NCBI RefSeq assembly: GCF_001641085.1
Contig: NZ_LXIE01000008.1
Location: forward strand, 26,400 to 90,399
Reading direction: 5' to 3'
Length of the DNA stretch: 64,000 bases
From: Aequorivita soesokkakensis
Lineage (GTDB): Bacteria; Bacteroidota; Bacteroidia; Flavobacteriales; Flavobacteriaceae
Shown here: in pieces, positions 33,304-41,462 of the stretch
Position numbering within the stretch: position 1 is the stretch's first letter
Layout: the number at the start of each line of letters is the position of its first letter
Notes under the pieces: model-generated
Seen by the model: the letters and a program-made list of their open reading frames with translations, nothing else
Told to the model about the DNA's origin: nothing
Databases searched by the model: none
Position numbers and translations under genes: made by a program

Positions 33304-34296
33304 TTAAAGTTCGTTAAAAACTTTTTTATTCTTTATAAAATACTGAAATACAATAGATTTGATTGAAAAGTAAATTAAGTTTGAAGCAAATTTTTTCCTC
33401 TTTTGAAGAAATTTTGGAATGAAGCCATAAAAACTGAAGTGCGCTTTCAATACAGCGAAGAAATGTTTTGGTTTTCCCTGTGCCAAAAACTGAAATGCAG
33501 CAATGGCGTCCAATACCATTCTTATGAAAATTGCGGTGAAAGCTTTAGTTCCGCTTGCATTTTTCAACAGATTTAAAAGTGAATTCCGGAAGTTGTAGAA
33601 AGTTTTTTTAGGGTTTAGAGAAGCCAAGGTTGCGCCACCCACGTGATACACTTTTGAAGTACCAACGTAAAGTATTTTTCCACCTTTAGCCTGTAAACGC
33701 CAACAAAGATCTATTTCTTCTTGATGAGCAAAATAATCTTCATCAAGCGCACCGGCTTGCCAAAAAGCATCTGCCTTTACAAAAAGGCAAGCTCCTGATG
33801 CCCAAAATATTTCAGAAACATCATTGTATTGTCCTTCATCTTTTTCAACAGTATCGAAAATTCTTCCACGACAAAAGGGATAACCATATTTATCAATAAA
33901 ACCGCCCGCAGCGCCAGCATATTCAAAATAGTCCTTGTTTTTATAATCTAGTATTTTTGGCTGTGCGGCAACCATGGAAGCGTCTTTTTCAAATTCAGAG
34001 ATTATTGGTGGCAGCCAGTTTTTGGTCACTTCCACATCGCTGTTCAACAAAACGAAAATATCTTCAGAAAGATTTTTTAAAGCATCATTATAGCCTTTTG
34101 CATAGCCGCCATTCACTTTGTTTTGGATGATTTTTACTTTGGGAAAAAATTCTGAAACGTATGAAACCGAAGTATCGGTGGAAGCATTATCTGCCAAATA
34201 AATAGTGGCTTCGTGAGAAAATTTCACTACTGAGGGAAGAAATTTTTCCAACAAATCTTTTCCGTTCCAATTCAGGATGACTACAGCTACTTTCAC
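33304..34296 (-). CDS. Glycosyltransferase family 2
   Basis: 330 residues. A GT-A fold spans about 1-220: VVILNWNGKDLLEKFLPSV at the N-terminus, LADNASTD, then the DxD-equivalent LLNSDVEV, ASGACLFVKADAFW and the acceptor loop FAHQEEIDLCWRLQAKGGKI. A C-terminal hydrophobic/basic segment (NFRNSLLNLLKNA, FIRMVLDAIAAFQFLAQG) probably sits at the membrane. It likely transfers rhamnose or a similar sugar to a surface glycan. No polysaccharide cluster surrounds it. It shows the WbbL-like branch of GT2. Confidence 0.88.
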   Translation of the reverse strand: MKVAVVILNWNGKDLLEKFLPSVVKFSHEATIYLADNASTDTSVSYVSEFFPKVKIIQNKVNGGYAKGYNDALKNLSEDIFVLLNSDVEVTKNWLPPIISEFEKDASMVAAQPKILDYKNKDYFEYAGAAGGFIDKYGYPFCRGRIFDTVEKDEGQYNDVSEIFWASGACLFVKADAFWQAGALDEDYFAHQEEIDLCWRLQAKGGKILYVGTSKVYHVGGATLASLNPKKTFYNFRNSLLNLLKNASGTKAFTAIFIRMVLDAIAAFQFLAQGKPKHFFAVLKAHFSFYGFIPKFLQKRKKFASNLIYFSIKSIVFQYFIKNKKVFNEL

Positions 34297-34334
34297 GGGT
34301 ATAAAGATAGATTTTTGAAGTGTTTTTTCAGGAC

Positions 34335-34778
34335 TTATTTATAATTTGGAATTTCTTTCAAAAAAACATAGCGCTCATTTTCAAAATCCATTTGGCAGTA
34401 ATAATGTTCCAAACCATTGCTGACCATTAAATATTCAGCTTCCAATGCTAAATTATATCGGGCAATCTGATCAAAAGTAATTTGTGAAATTTCGATTGAG
34501 GGCGCTTTGCATTCCACAATTAAAAAAATACTGCCATCATTGTTAAAAACCACGATATCATATCGTTTTACGGTATTGTTAAGCTTTAGCTGTTTTTCAA
34601 CGTTTATAAGGCTTTTGGGATATTTTTTTTCTTTCAAAAGAAATTGAACAACGTGCAGACGAACCCATTCTTCGGGAGTGAGTACGACGAATTTTTTTCT
34701 AATTTCATCAAAAACCAACGTTTTATTTTCGCTACTTTTGAAGCGAAACGAATATTCGGGGAAGTTGAGTTTTTGCAT
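34335..34778 (-). CDS. Stand-alone HsdR N-terminal-type nuclease-domain protein
   Basis: 147 residues covering only the type I restriction HsdR_N / PD-(D/E)xK fold. The core is visible as KRYDIVVFNNDGSIFLIVEC followed by KAP, i.e. D...ECK, the standard nuclease triad. There are no helicase, methyltransferase or specificity genes nearby, so it is not part of a restriction system. It lies divergent to holA with about 70 bp between the starts. The combination suggests a repair or replication-linked nuclease, but that is inference. Confidence 0.8.
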   Translation of the reverse strand: MQKLNFPEYSFRFKSSENKTLVFDEIRKKFVVLTPEEWVRLHVVQFLLKEKKYPKSLINVEKQLKLNNTVKRYDIVVFNNDGSIFLIVECKAPSIEISQITFDQIARYNLALEAEYLMVSNGLEHYYCQMDFENERYVFLKEIPNYK

Positions 34779-34786
34779 TTACAAAT

Positions 34787-34847
34787 ATTCAAAATTTAAT
34801 ATTCAAAATTCAAAATTAAGTTCCTTCAATCTAAAATCGTAAATCGT
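34787..34847. repeat. Heptamer arrays (ATTCAAA and AAATCGT units) before holA
   Basis: ATTCAAA occurs at 34787-34793, 34801-34807 and 34808-34814, with ATTTAAT in register at 34794-34800. A second unit, AAATCGT, is repeated twice at 34834-34840 and 34841-34847, ending 3 bp before the holA start codon. Both fill the divergent promoter region. Confidence 0.8.
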
Positions 34848-34850
34848 CCA

Positions 34851-35855
34851 ATGCCGCTCGACAAAGTAAAATCCATAATCACTGATATTAAAAACGGAAA
34901 CACAAAACCCATCTATTTTTTGATGGGCGAGGAGCCGTATTATATTGACGGCATTTCAAAATATATTGAAGAAAACGTTTTGTCTGAGGAAGAAAAAGGG
35001 TTTAATCAAATGGTGCTTTACGGCCGCGACGTTACTGTGGAAGACATTATCAGCAACGCCAAACGCTACCCGATGATGGCGGAAAAGCAGGTGGTGATTG
35101 TAAAGGAAGCACAAGATCTTTCGCGAACCATAGAAAATTTGGTTAGTTATGCAGATAATCCGCAGCCCACAACAGTTTTGGTGTTTTGCTACAAATATAA
35201 AACGCTGGATAAACGAAAAAAGCTAGCCAAAACGGTTGCAAAGACAGGCGTTCTTTTTGAAAGTAAGAAACTGTATGAAAACCAAGTTCCCGATTGGATA
35301 AAGCGTGTTCTTGCTGGAAAAGGCTATACAATTACACCAAAAGCTGCGCAAATGCTGGTTGAGTTTCTTGGGAATGATTTGAGTAAAGTGAACAATGAGT
35401 TAGAGAAATTACAACTCATTTTAAAACCCGGTGAACAAATTACACCCCAAATTATTGAAGAGAATATTGGTATAAGTAAGGATTTCAACAATTTTGAACT
35501 TCAAAATGCAATAGGCGAAAAGGATATTAAAAAAGCTTTTGCCATTATTCAATATTTTTCGCAGAATCCGAAAAACAATCCATTGGTGATGACGGTAGCT
35601 TTGTTGTATAGTTTCTTTTCAAAATTGCTGAAATATCACGCGCTTTCCAATAAGGGGGATGCTGCAAAAGCGTTGGGCGTAAATCCTTATTTCGTAAAAG
35701 ACTATCAAACCGCAGCCCGAAATTATCCAATGAAAAAGGTGAGTGCCATTATTGCAGCAATCCGTGAAGCGGATATGAAAAGCAAAGGTGTGGGAGCCGC
35801 CAATCTTTCGCAAGGCGATTTGCTAAAGGAATTATTGGTAAAAATTTTTAATTGA
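34851..35855 (+). CDS. holA: DNA polymerase III subunit delta
   Basis: 334 residues. Family pattern is clear: PIYFLMGEEPYYID near 20-33, NQMVLYGRDV, RYPMMAEKQVVIVKEAQDL, and NELEKLQLIL in the middle domain, then a helical collar domain with FSKLLKYHALSN. Delta opens the sliding clamp as part of the clamp loader and, as usual, has no working Walker A. It is a core replication gene. The ATG follows directly on the AAATCGT repeat, so its translation initiation region overlaps a repeat array. Confidence 0.93.
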   Translation: MPLDKVKSIITDIKNGNTKPIYFLMGEEPYYIDGISKYIEENVLSEEEKGFNQMVLYGRDVTVEDIISNAKRYPMMAEKQVVIVKEAQDLSRTIENLVSYADNPQPTTVLVFCYKYKTLDKRKKLAKTVAKTGVLFESKKLYENQVPDWIKRVLAGKGYTITPKAAQMLVEFLGNDLSKVNNELEKLQLILKPGEQITPQIIEENIGISKDFNNFELQNAIGEKDIKKAFAIIQYFSQNPKNNPLVMTVALLYSFFSKLLKYHALSNKGDAAKALGVNPYFVKDYQTAARNYPMKKVSAIIAAIREADMKSKGVGAANLSQGDLLKELLVKIFN

Positions 35856-35859
35856 AATT

Positions 35860-35886
35860 ACTGCTAACTGCAACTGCGACTGAAAA
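35860..35886. repeat. Short degenerate tandem repeat (ACTGCx units)
   Basis: ACTGCTA is followed by ACTGCA, ACTGCG, ACTGAA and AACTCA-like steps, a 6-7 bp periodic run. It fills the 32-bp gap between convergent holA and the DoxX gene. Confidence 0.55.
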
Positions 35887-35887
35887 C

Positions 35888-36265
35888 TCATTTTTTATCA
35901 ACTGAATATTTCCCCGCACCCAACAATGCAATTGCAATAAAACCGATTAAAAAAAGAATTGCTTTTTCTTTGGTTCCTAGTGGATCAGCGGCGTGAACAA
36001 TAAACGCTGCAATAGCCATTGTAATAATTACTGGAATTGAAGACAGTCGCGTTTTAAATCCAATAACAACTAAAATAGGGAATAGCACTTCGCTTAAAAC
36101 GGCCAGGACCAATGAAGCGGGTTCGCCAATGCCAATGGGATCTCCAAAGGAAAAATCCCCCGAAAGCATCTTTAAAAGTTTGGGGATTCCGTGGGTCAGC
36201 ATCATTCCGCCGAAACCCACGCGAAGCAAAAGTAATCCTAGATTGTAATTGGTAGAGTTGTTCAT
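35888..36265 (-). CDS. DoxX family membrane protein
   Basis: 125 residues, four predicted membrane helices. DoxX signature residues include LLLLRVGFGGMMLTHGIPKL at the start, then LVLAVLSEVLFPILVVIGF and FIVHAADPLGTKEKAILFL. DoxX proteins are small inner-membrane proteins associated with redox or thiol stress; this one's function is not known. It lies convergent to holA and divergent to menA, so it is a single-gene transcript. Confidence 0.88.
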   Translation of the reverse strand: MNNSTNYNLGLLLLRVGFGGMMLTHGIPKLLKMLSGDFSFGDPIGIGEPASLVLAVLSEVLFPILVVIGFKTRLSSIPVIITMAIAAFIVHAADPLGTKEKAILFLIGFIAIALLGAGKYSVDKK

Positions 36266-36384
36266 AATTCTCGGTTTTCATTTAAAAGAAACGAATATAG
36301 GAAAACAAACTAGATGATGCCACCTGCCAAAAAATTGTTTCCGCTCTTTTTAAAATGTATTTTTACAGCTTCAAAAAAAATTGA

Positions 36385-37320
36385 ATGACAAAAATTAAAG
36401 CTTGGGTTGCCGCAGCGAGATTGCGAACGTTACCGCTTTCGGTTTCGGGGATTATTGTTGGAGCTTCTTTTGGAAATTTAGATTCTCTATTTGGGAAATC
36501 TTTTACGTGTTGTTTTGGGTGTCCAGCCGTTTGGCAGTCTAGTCTTTTCTGGCTCGCAATATTGGTTACGATCGGCTTTCAAGTGTTATCAAATTTCGCA
36601 AACGATTACGGCGATGGCGTTCGTGGAACCGATGCTAAAAGAGAAGGCGAAAAACGAATGGTAGCTTCTGGAATTATTTCTCCGAAGCAGATGAAAATCG
36701 GGATGATTATTACTGGAATCATTACTTTCTTTTTGGCTACAATTTTAATTTTCATGGCTTTCGGGAATGAAAACTTTATCATTTCGTTTGTCTTTTTCAA
36801 CCTCACAATTGTTTCAATAATCGCAGCGGTAAAATATACAGTTGGTAAAAAGGCATACGGATATTCAGGTTTGGGAGATGTTTTTGTGTTTCTGTTCTTC
36901 GGATTGTTGAGCGTTTTGGGAAGTTATTATTTGTTCACCCATAATTTACATTGGCTTTTATTGTTACCCGCAATGGCGATTGGATGTTTTAGCACAGCAG
37001 TGCTAAACTTAAATAATATGCGCGATATTGAAAATGATGCAGCAACTGGAAAAAACACTTTGGTTGTAAAATTGGGCTCGAAAAAAGCAAAAAAATATCA
37101 TGTATTTCTATTGCTTTTAGGAATGGTTTGCGCAGTGATTTATACAGTTATAAATTATCGGGAACCTTGGCAATTTGTTTACCTAATTGCTTTTGTTCCT
37201 TTCCTCTTAAATATTAAAACCGTTTTTAAAAACAAATCACCAATGCTACTTGATGGCGAATTGAAAAAGGTTGCACTGAGCACTTTTTTCTTTGCAATCT
37301 TGTTTAGTATATTTATGTGA
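36385..37320 (+). CDS. menA: 1,4-dihydroxy-2-naphthoate polyprenyltransferase
   Basis: 311 residues with eight or nine membrane helices. The two Asp-rich motifs of UbiA-type prenyltransferases are present: NDYGDGVRGTD near 73 and NNMRDIENDAATGK near 214. It attaches the isoprenoid side chain to DHNA, the membrane step of menaquinone synthesis. menC and menE follow on the same strand, with two other genes between, forming a menaquinone group. The next gene starts 13 bp after its stop. Confidence 0.93.
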   Translation: MTKIKAWVAAARLRTLPLSVSGIIVGASFGNLDSLFGKSFTCCFGCPAVWQSSLFWLAILVTIGFQVLSNFANDYGDGVRGTDAKREGEKRMVASGIISPKQMKIGMIITGIITFFLATILIFMAFGNENFIISFVFFNLTIVSIIAAVKYTVGKKAYGYSGLGDVFVFLFFGLLSVLGSYYLFTHNLHWLLLLPAMAIGCFSTAVLNLNNMRDIENDAATGKNTLVVKLGSKKAKKYHVFLLLLGMVCAVIYTVINYREPWQFVYLIAFVPFLLNIKTVFKNKSPMLLDGELKKVALSTFFFAILFSIFM

Positions 37321-37333
37321 TAAAAATTGCAAT

Positions 37334-38014
37334 ATGAAAATCACTTTTTACGGACAAAATAGTCTTGGCATTGAAATAAAGGGAAAACACATTTTGGTAG
37401 ATCCTTTCATTTCTGGAAATCCGCTTTCCAAAGAGAAAATTGACATAAACGATTTAAAAGCAGATTTTATCCTTTTAACCCACGCACACCAAGATCACAC
37501 ATTAGATGCCGCAGCTATTGCAAGAAGGACAGGAGCAATAATAGTTAGCAATTATGAAATCGCAAACCATTACGAAGCAAAAGGAATCGAGGTTCACCCA
37601 ATGAACCACGGTGGAAGTTGGAAGTTCGAATTTGGCAAAGTGAAATATGTACACGCAATCCACACAAGCTCTTTTCCCGATGGCAGTTATGGCGGCCAAC
37701 CCGGGGGCTTTGTAATTGAAGGCGAACACAAAAACATTTACATTGCCGGCGATACCGCATTAATGATGGATATGAAACTCATCCCCATGCATACAAAACT
37801 GGATTTGGCAATACTCCCAATAGGCGATAATTTCACAATGGGAATTGACGATGCAATAATAGCAAGTGATTTCGTGCAATGCGATAAGGTTTTGGGCGTG
37901 CATTACGATACTTTCGGTTATATTGAAATTGACCACGAAGAGGCAAAACGCAAGTTTTATGATGCCAATAAGGATTTGATGCTTCTTGAAATTGGGGAAT
38001 CCATAGAACTTTAA
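37334..38014 (+). CDS. Metal-dependent hydrolase, UPF0173/MBL fold
   Basis: 226 residues from ATG at 37334 (MKITFYGQNSLGIEIKGKH); the earlier Met at 37292 lies inside menA. Metallo-beta-lactamase motif HAHQDHTLD, then a second His in MNHGGSW, and later IYIAGDTALMMDM and HYDTFGYIE. The fold hydrolyses phospho- or thioester bonds in other members, but no substrate is known for this family. Its place between menA and menC suggests a link to quinone synthesis, by location only. Confidence 0.88.
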   Translation: MKITFYGQNSLGIEIKGKHILVDPFISGNPLSKEKIDINDLKADFILLTHAHQDHTLDAAAIARRTGAIIVSNYEIANHYEAKGIEVHPMNHGGSWKFEFGKVKYVHAIHTSSFPDGSYGGQPGGFVIEGEHKNIYIAGDTALMMDMKLIPMHTKLDLAILPIGDNFTMGIDDAIIASDFVQCDKVLGVHYDTFGYIEIDHEEAKRKFYDANKDLMLLEIGESIEL

Positions 38015-38015
38015 A

Positions 38016-38083
38016 AATCACAAATCACAAATCACAAATTTCAAAGAGGACATTTTTTGGAATTTGGAATTTGTGATTTGGTG
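38016..38083. repeat. Paired heptamer arrays in inverted orientation
   Basis: AATCACA repeats three times at 38016-38036. After 19 bp four heptads follow in register at 38056-38083: TTTGGAA, TTTGGAA, TTTGTGA, TTTGGTG. AAATCACAAATT and AATTTGTGATTT are exact complements, so RNA across the gap between this gene and menC can fold into a hairpin. Confidence 0.8.
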
Positions 38084-38104
38084 CTTCATTCTTAAACTAA
38101 CAAT

Positions 38105-39151
38105 ATGATGATCGCCACTTTTCAAAAGAACATTCTAAACTTCAAACGTCCCAGCGGAACATCCCGTGGCGTTATGAATTCAAAAGACACCTATTTCCTT
38201 ATTCTGAAAACTGAAGAAGGTTTCGGAGTGGGCGAGTGTGGCTTACTTCGCGGTTTAAGTATTGATGACCGCCCAGATTACGAAGAAGAACTTGCAGGTG
38301 TTTGTGAAAACATAGAATTGGGCGTAACTGAAGTAGATTTATACGAAGCATTACAGGAATTTCCCTCGATACAATTTGGAGTGGAAACGGCTTTTAAATC
38401 TTTGCTATCAGAAAATCCGTTCGAATTATTTCCATCGAAATTTACGCGGGGCGAAGCTGCAATCCCAATAAACGGTTTGGTTTGGATGGGCGATAAGGTT
38501 TTTATGAAAGAGCAGATTTCAGAAAAACTGAAACAAGGTTTTACATGCATCAAAATGAAAATCGGTGCTATCGATTTCAAAACCGAATTGGAACTTTTAA
38601 AATCCATCAGAAAGGAATTTTCAGATTCCGAAGTAGAATTACGCGTAGATGCTAACGGTGCATTTTCCCCAAAAGAAGCTTTGGAAAAACTAAAAGTGCT
38701 TTCAGATTTGCAATTACATTCCATTGAACAACCCATAAAACAAGGCCAATGGCAGGAAATGGCGCAGCTTTGTGAAGAAACTCCGCTGCCCATTGCTTTG
38801 GATGAAGAACTGATCGGCATTTTTTCGGAAGAAGAAAAAAGTAAATTACTCGATACCATAAAACCACAATTTATAATCCTAAAACCCTCATTGATTGGCG
38901 GTTTCCGTGGAAGTGATAGTTGGATAAACCTCGCCGATAAATACAGCGCAGGTTGGTGGATTACTTCCGCTTTGGAAAGCAATGTTGGTTTAAACGCTAT
39001 TTCGCAATATACCTTCACAAAAAACAGTAAATTGCCGCAAGGTTTGGGCACGGGCAGCCTTTACACAAATAATATTGATAGTCCGCTGGAAGTTTCAAAC
39101 GGCGAATTAAAATACAACCCGAATAAAGTCTGGAATTTTAATTTTAAATAA
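38105..39151 (+). CDS. menC: o-Succinylbenzoate synthase (enolase superfamily)
   Basis: 348 residues. Enolase-superfamily layout: catalytic lysines in FTCIKMKIGAIDF, metal ligands in RVDANGAF, SIEQPI and ALDEELIG, and the second acid/base Lys in ILKPSLIGGF. It dehydrates SHCHC to o-succinylbenzoate in menaquinone synthesis. The fold also covers dipeptide epimerases, but the menA/menE neighbourhood favours MenC. Two adjacent ATG codons begin the gene (38105 and 38108). Confidence 0.88.
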   Translation: MMIATFQKNILNFKRPSGTSRGVMNSKDTYFLILKTEEGFGVGECGLLRGLSIDDRPDYEEELAGVCENIELGVTEVDLYEALQEFPSIQFGVETAFKSLLSENPFELFPSKFTRGEAAIPINGLVWMGDKVFMKEQISEKLKQGFTCIKMKIGAIDFKTELELLKSIRKEFSDSEVELRVDANGAFSPKEALEKLKVLSDLQLHSIEQPIKQGQWQEMAQLCEETPLPIALDEELIGIFSEEEKSKLLDTIKPQFIILKPSLIGGFRGSDSWINLADKYSAGWWITSALESNVGLNAISQYTFTKNSKLPQGLGTGSLYTNNIDSPLEVSNGELKYNPNKVWNFNFK

Positions 39152-39155
39152 TTTT

Positions 39156-39197
39156 CACAAACCACAAACCACAAACCACAAACCACAAACCACAAAC
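39156..39197. repeat. (CACAAAC)6 heptamer tandem repeat
   Basis: Six perfect, contiguous copies of CACAAAC run from 39156 to 39197. It is the cleanest of the arrays in this window, starting 4 bp after the menC stop and ending 11 bp before the next start codon, so it is transcribed if the men genes form one operon. Confidence 0.95.
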
Positions 39198-39208
39198 AAT
39201 CAACAAAA

Positions 39209-40180
39209 ATGTACATAAAACAAGCTTTTAAATCCCTGCACGAATGGTGGCGCTATTTGGTTGGTTTTCTTATAATTTTTATCGCTAGTCAAATTGGTTC
39301 AATTCCTCTATTAATTGCCGTAATGTTTAAGGTAATGTCCAATGGAGGAAATATAGAATCCATTCAGGATCCAAATGTGATGATGACGGTTCTGGATTCA
39401 AACCTCACGCTGTTTTTGATGTTGCTCAGTTTTGCAATAGGTTTATTAGCAATTTATCTTGTTGTGAAATACCTTCACAGACAAACTTTTGTTCAACTTA
39501 CAACTTCACGTAAAAAAACCGATTGGGGCCGTGTGTTTTTTGGTTTTGGACTTATTACAGTTACAACCTTGGTTGTTACCACATTGGACTATTACAACAA
39601 TCCACAGGATTATGTGTTGCAATTTGATTTAGTTCCGTTTTTAATTCTCGCAGTGATTGCAATCATTATGATTCCGCTGCAAACCAGTTTTGAGGAATAT
39701 CTTTTTCGGGGTTATTTGATGCAGGGCATTGGTGTTTTGGCAAAAAATAAATGGCTTCCGTTGATCATTACTTCGGTGGTTTTTGGAGCGCTCCATTTGG
39801 CAAATCCAGAGGTAGATAAATTCGGGAATATTATTATGGTTTATTACATCGGAACAGGTTTCTTCCTGGGAATTATGACGCTGATGGACGAAGGAATGGA
39901 ACTTGCCCTTGGTTTTCACGCAGGAAATAATTTGATTACTGCATTGTTAGTAACGGCAGATTGGACTGTTTTCAAAACAAATTCGGTCTTTAAAGATATT
40001 TCAGAACCCTCCGCTGGTTTTGATGTAATTGCACCCGTTTTAATTCTTTATCCTATTTTCTTATTGATTATGGCATGGCGCTATAAATGGCGCGATTGGA
40101 GCGGAAAGCTTTTTGGAAAAGTGGAAGAACCTATTGTTTTAACTGAAGAAAAGACATCGAATCCAACTTTTATTGAATAG
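39209..40180 (+). CDS. CPBP-family intramembrane metalloprotease
   Basis: 323 residues with seven or eight membrane helices. The CAAX-protease signature is intact: EEYLFRGYLMQG (EExxxR) near 169, followed by the FGALHLANPE His and the HAGNNL His. Members (CPBP family) cleave membrane-embedded or prenylated substrates, or take part in bacteriocin immunity; none is established in menaquinone synthesis. It lies between menC and menE, and overlaps menE by 1 bp, which indicates one transcript. The functional link is unknown. Confidence 0.9.
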   Translation: MYIKQAFKSLHEWWRYLVGFLIIFIASQIGSIPLLIAVMFKVMSNGGNIESIQDPNVMMTVLDSNLTLFLMLLSFAIGLLAIYLVVKYLHRQTFVQLTTSRKKTDWGRVFFGFGLITVTTLVVTTLDYYNNPQDYVLQFDLVPFLILAVIAIIMIPLQTSFEEYLFRGYLMQGIGVLAKNKWLPLIITSVVFGALHLANPEVDKFGNIIMVYYIGTGFFLGIMTLMDEGMELALGFHAGNNLITALLVTADWTVFKTNSVFKDISEPSAGFDVIAPVLILYPIFLLIMAWRYKWRDWSGKLFGKVEEPIVLTEEKTSNPTFIE

Positions 40181-41241
40181 TGAAACCATTGTTGCATCCC
40201 AAATTCAAATTAAACGGCGAAGCATTTCCTTCTGCGGAAAATTTAAAAATTCACGCAAAACATTTAATTGAAAAAGGAAAGGATAATGAAGTTGCCATTG
40301 GAAAATTTATTTTGGAATGGTTGGACGAAAATGATTTTATCACGGTAAAAACCTCAGGTTCCACTGGAACTCCCAAAGAAATTAAACTTCAAAAAAAGCA
40401 TGTTTTCAACAGTGCAAATGCTACGGTTACTTATTTCGATTTAAGGGAAAATACAAAAGCATTGCTGTGTCTTTCTTCGGAATATATAGCCGGAAAAATG
40501 ATGCTCGTTAGGGGAATGATTGTAGGATGGGATTTGCATACAACCTCCCCCGAAAAAAATCCGCTTGAAAATAGAGACGAAAATTTCAACTTTACGGCGA
40601 TGGTCCCTTATCAGGTTTTTCATTCTTTGAGAGATTTGCACAAAGTGAAAAAGCTAATCGTTGGAGGCGGAGCTGTTCCTTCGGAATTGGAACAACAACT
40701 ACAAAAAGTAAATACCCAAGTTTTCGCAACTTACGGAATGACGGAAACTATTAGCCATATTGCGGTTCGTCCTTTAAACGGTAGCGAGAAATCTGCAGTA
40801 TTTTCTGCGCTTCCGAAGATAAATTTTTCCCAAACTGAAAATGGTTGCCTGCAAATTCATGTTCCAGAAATTTCTGAAGAAACCGTTGCGACAAATGATG
40901 TTGTTGAACTGCTTTCACCCACTTCCTTCAAATTTTTGGGAAGAATAGATAACGTAATAAACACCGGTGGCGTAAAAGTGCATCCCGAAGTTATTGAAGA
41001 AAAAATTTCCCTTCATTTAAAACAGCCATTCTTTATTGCTTCAGAAAAAGATAATGCTTTGGGCGAACGTGTCATTTTGATAATTGAGAGTGAAAAGCAG
41101 TTGCAATTGGAAGATTATTCCGAAGTTTTTGAAATGCTCTCAGCTTATGAAAGGCCTAAAAAGATCTACTCAATTCCGCAATTTTTTTACACGGAAACTA
41201 GAAAAATAAAACGGGCTGAGGTCTTGAAAAAGATATTTTGA
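40180..41241 (+). CDS. menE: o-Succinylbenzoate-CoA ligase, short form
   Basis: 353 residues from GTG at 40180 (overlapping the previous stop). AMP-binding motifs: TSGSTGTPKEI near 60, ATYGMTETISH near 183, and LGRIDNVINTGGVKVHP near 256, with the C-terminal Lys in RKIKRAEVLKKIF. Usual MenE is about 450-490 residues; this one lacks roughly the first 90-110 residues of the N-domain, as flavobacterial versions seem to. It activates OSB to OSB-CoA. Context with menA and menC supports the call. Confidence 0.85.
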   Translation: MKPLLHPKFKLNGEAFPSAENLKIHAKHLIEKGKDNEVAIGKFILEWLDENDFITVKTSGSTGTPKEIKLQKKHVFNSANATVTYFDLRENTKALLCLSSEYIAGKMMLVRGMIVGWDLHTTSPEKNPLENRDENFNFTAMVPYQVFHSLRDLHKVKKLIVGGGAVPSELEQQLQKVNTQVFATYGMTETISHIAVRPLNGSEKSAVFSALPKINFSQTENGCLQIHVPEISEETVATNDVVELLSPTSFKFLGRIDNVINTGGVKVHPEVIEEKISLHLKQPFFIASEKDNALGERVILIIESEKQLQLEDYSEVFEMLSAYERPKKIYSIPQFFYTETRKIKRAEVLKKIF

Positions 41242-41255
41242 AATTTGGGAATAAA

Positions 41256-41459
41256 TCATTCCACAAATTCCAAAATATCCCCCGGCTGGCATTCCAAAAC
41301 CTTGCAAATTGCTTCCAAAGTACTGAACCGTATGGCTTTTGCTTTTCCCGTTTTCAATATGGAAAGGTTGGACAGCGTTAATTCCACTTTTTCGGAAAGT
41401 TCATTTAATGACATTTTCCGCTTGGCCATCATTACGTCTAAATTTACAACTATCGGCAT
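41256..41459 (-). CDS. Small Xre-family (Cro/CI) helix-turn-helix regulator
   Basis: 67 residues, essentially only a HTH_26/YozG-like domain: MMAKRKMSLNELSEKVELTL covers the first helices and LSNLSILKTGKAKAIRFSTL the recognition helix region, with CQPGDILEFVE ending it. It follows the DUF2975 gene after 3 bp on the same strand. This gene pair is a recurring arrangement in Firmicutes and Bacteroidota. It probably represses or tunes the pair itself. Confidence 0.88.
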   Translation of the reverse strand: MPIVVNLDVMMAKRKMSLNELSEKVELTLSNLSILKTGKAKAIRFSTLEAICKVLECQPGDILEFVE

Positions 41460-41462
41460 GGC

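Noticed and set aside
38278..39051. 257-codon open frame on the minus strand within menC
   Set aside because: It is antisense to the clear enolase-superfamily gene, is Ser/Cys/Phe-rich in the way of reversed coding DNA, and has no recognised motif.
39156..39197. CRISPR array
   Set aside because: Units are 7 bp and contiguous with no spacers, so these are tandem repeats.
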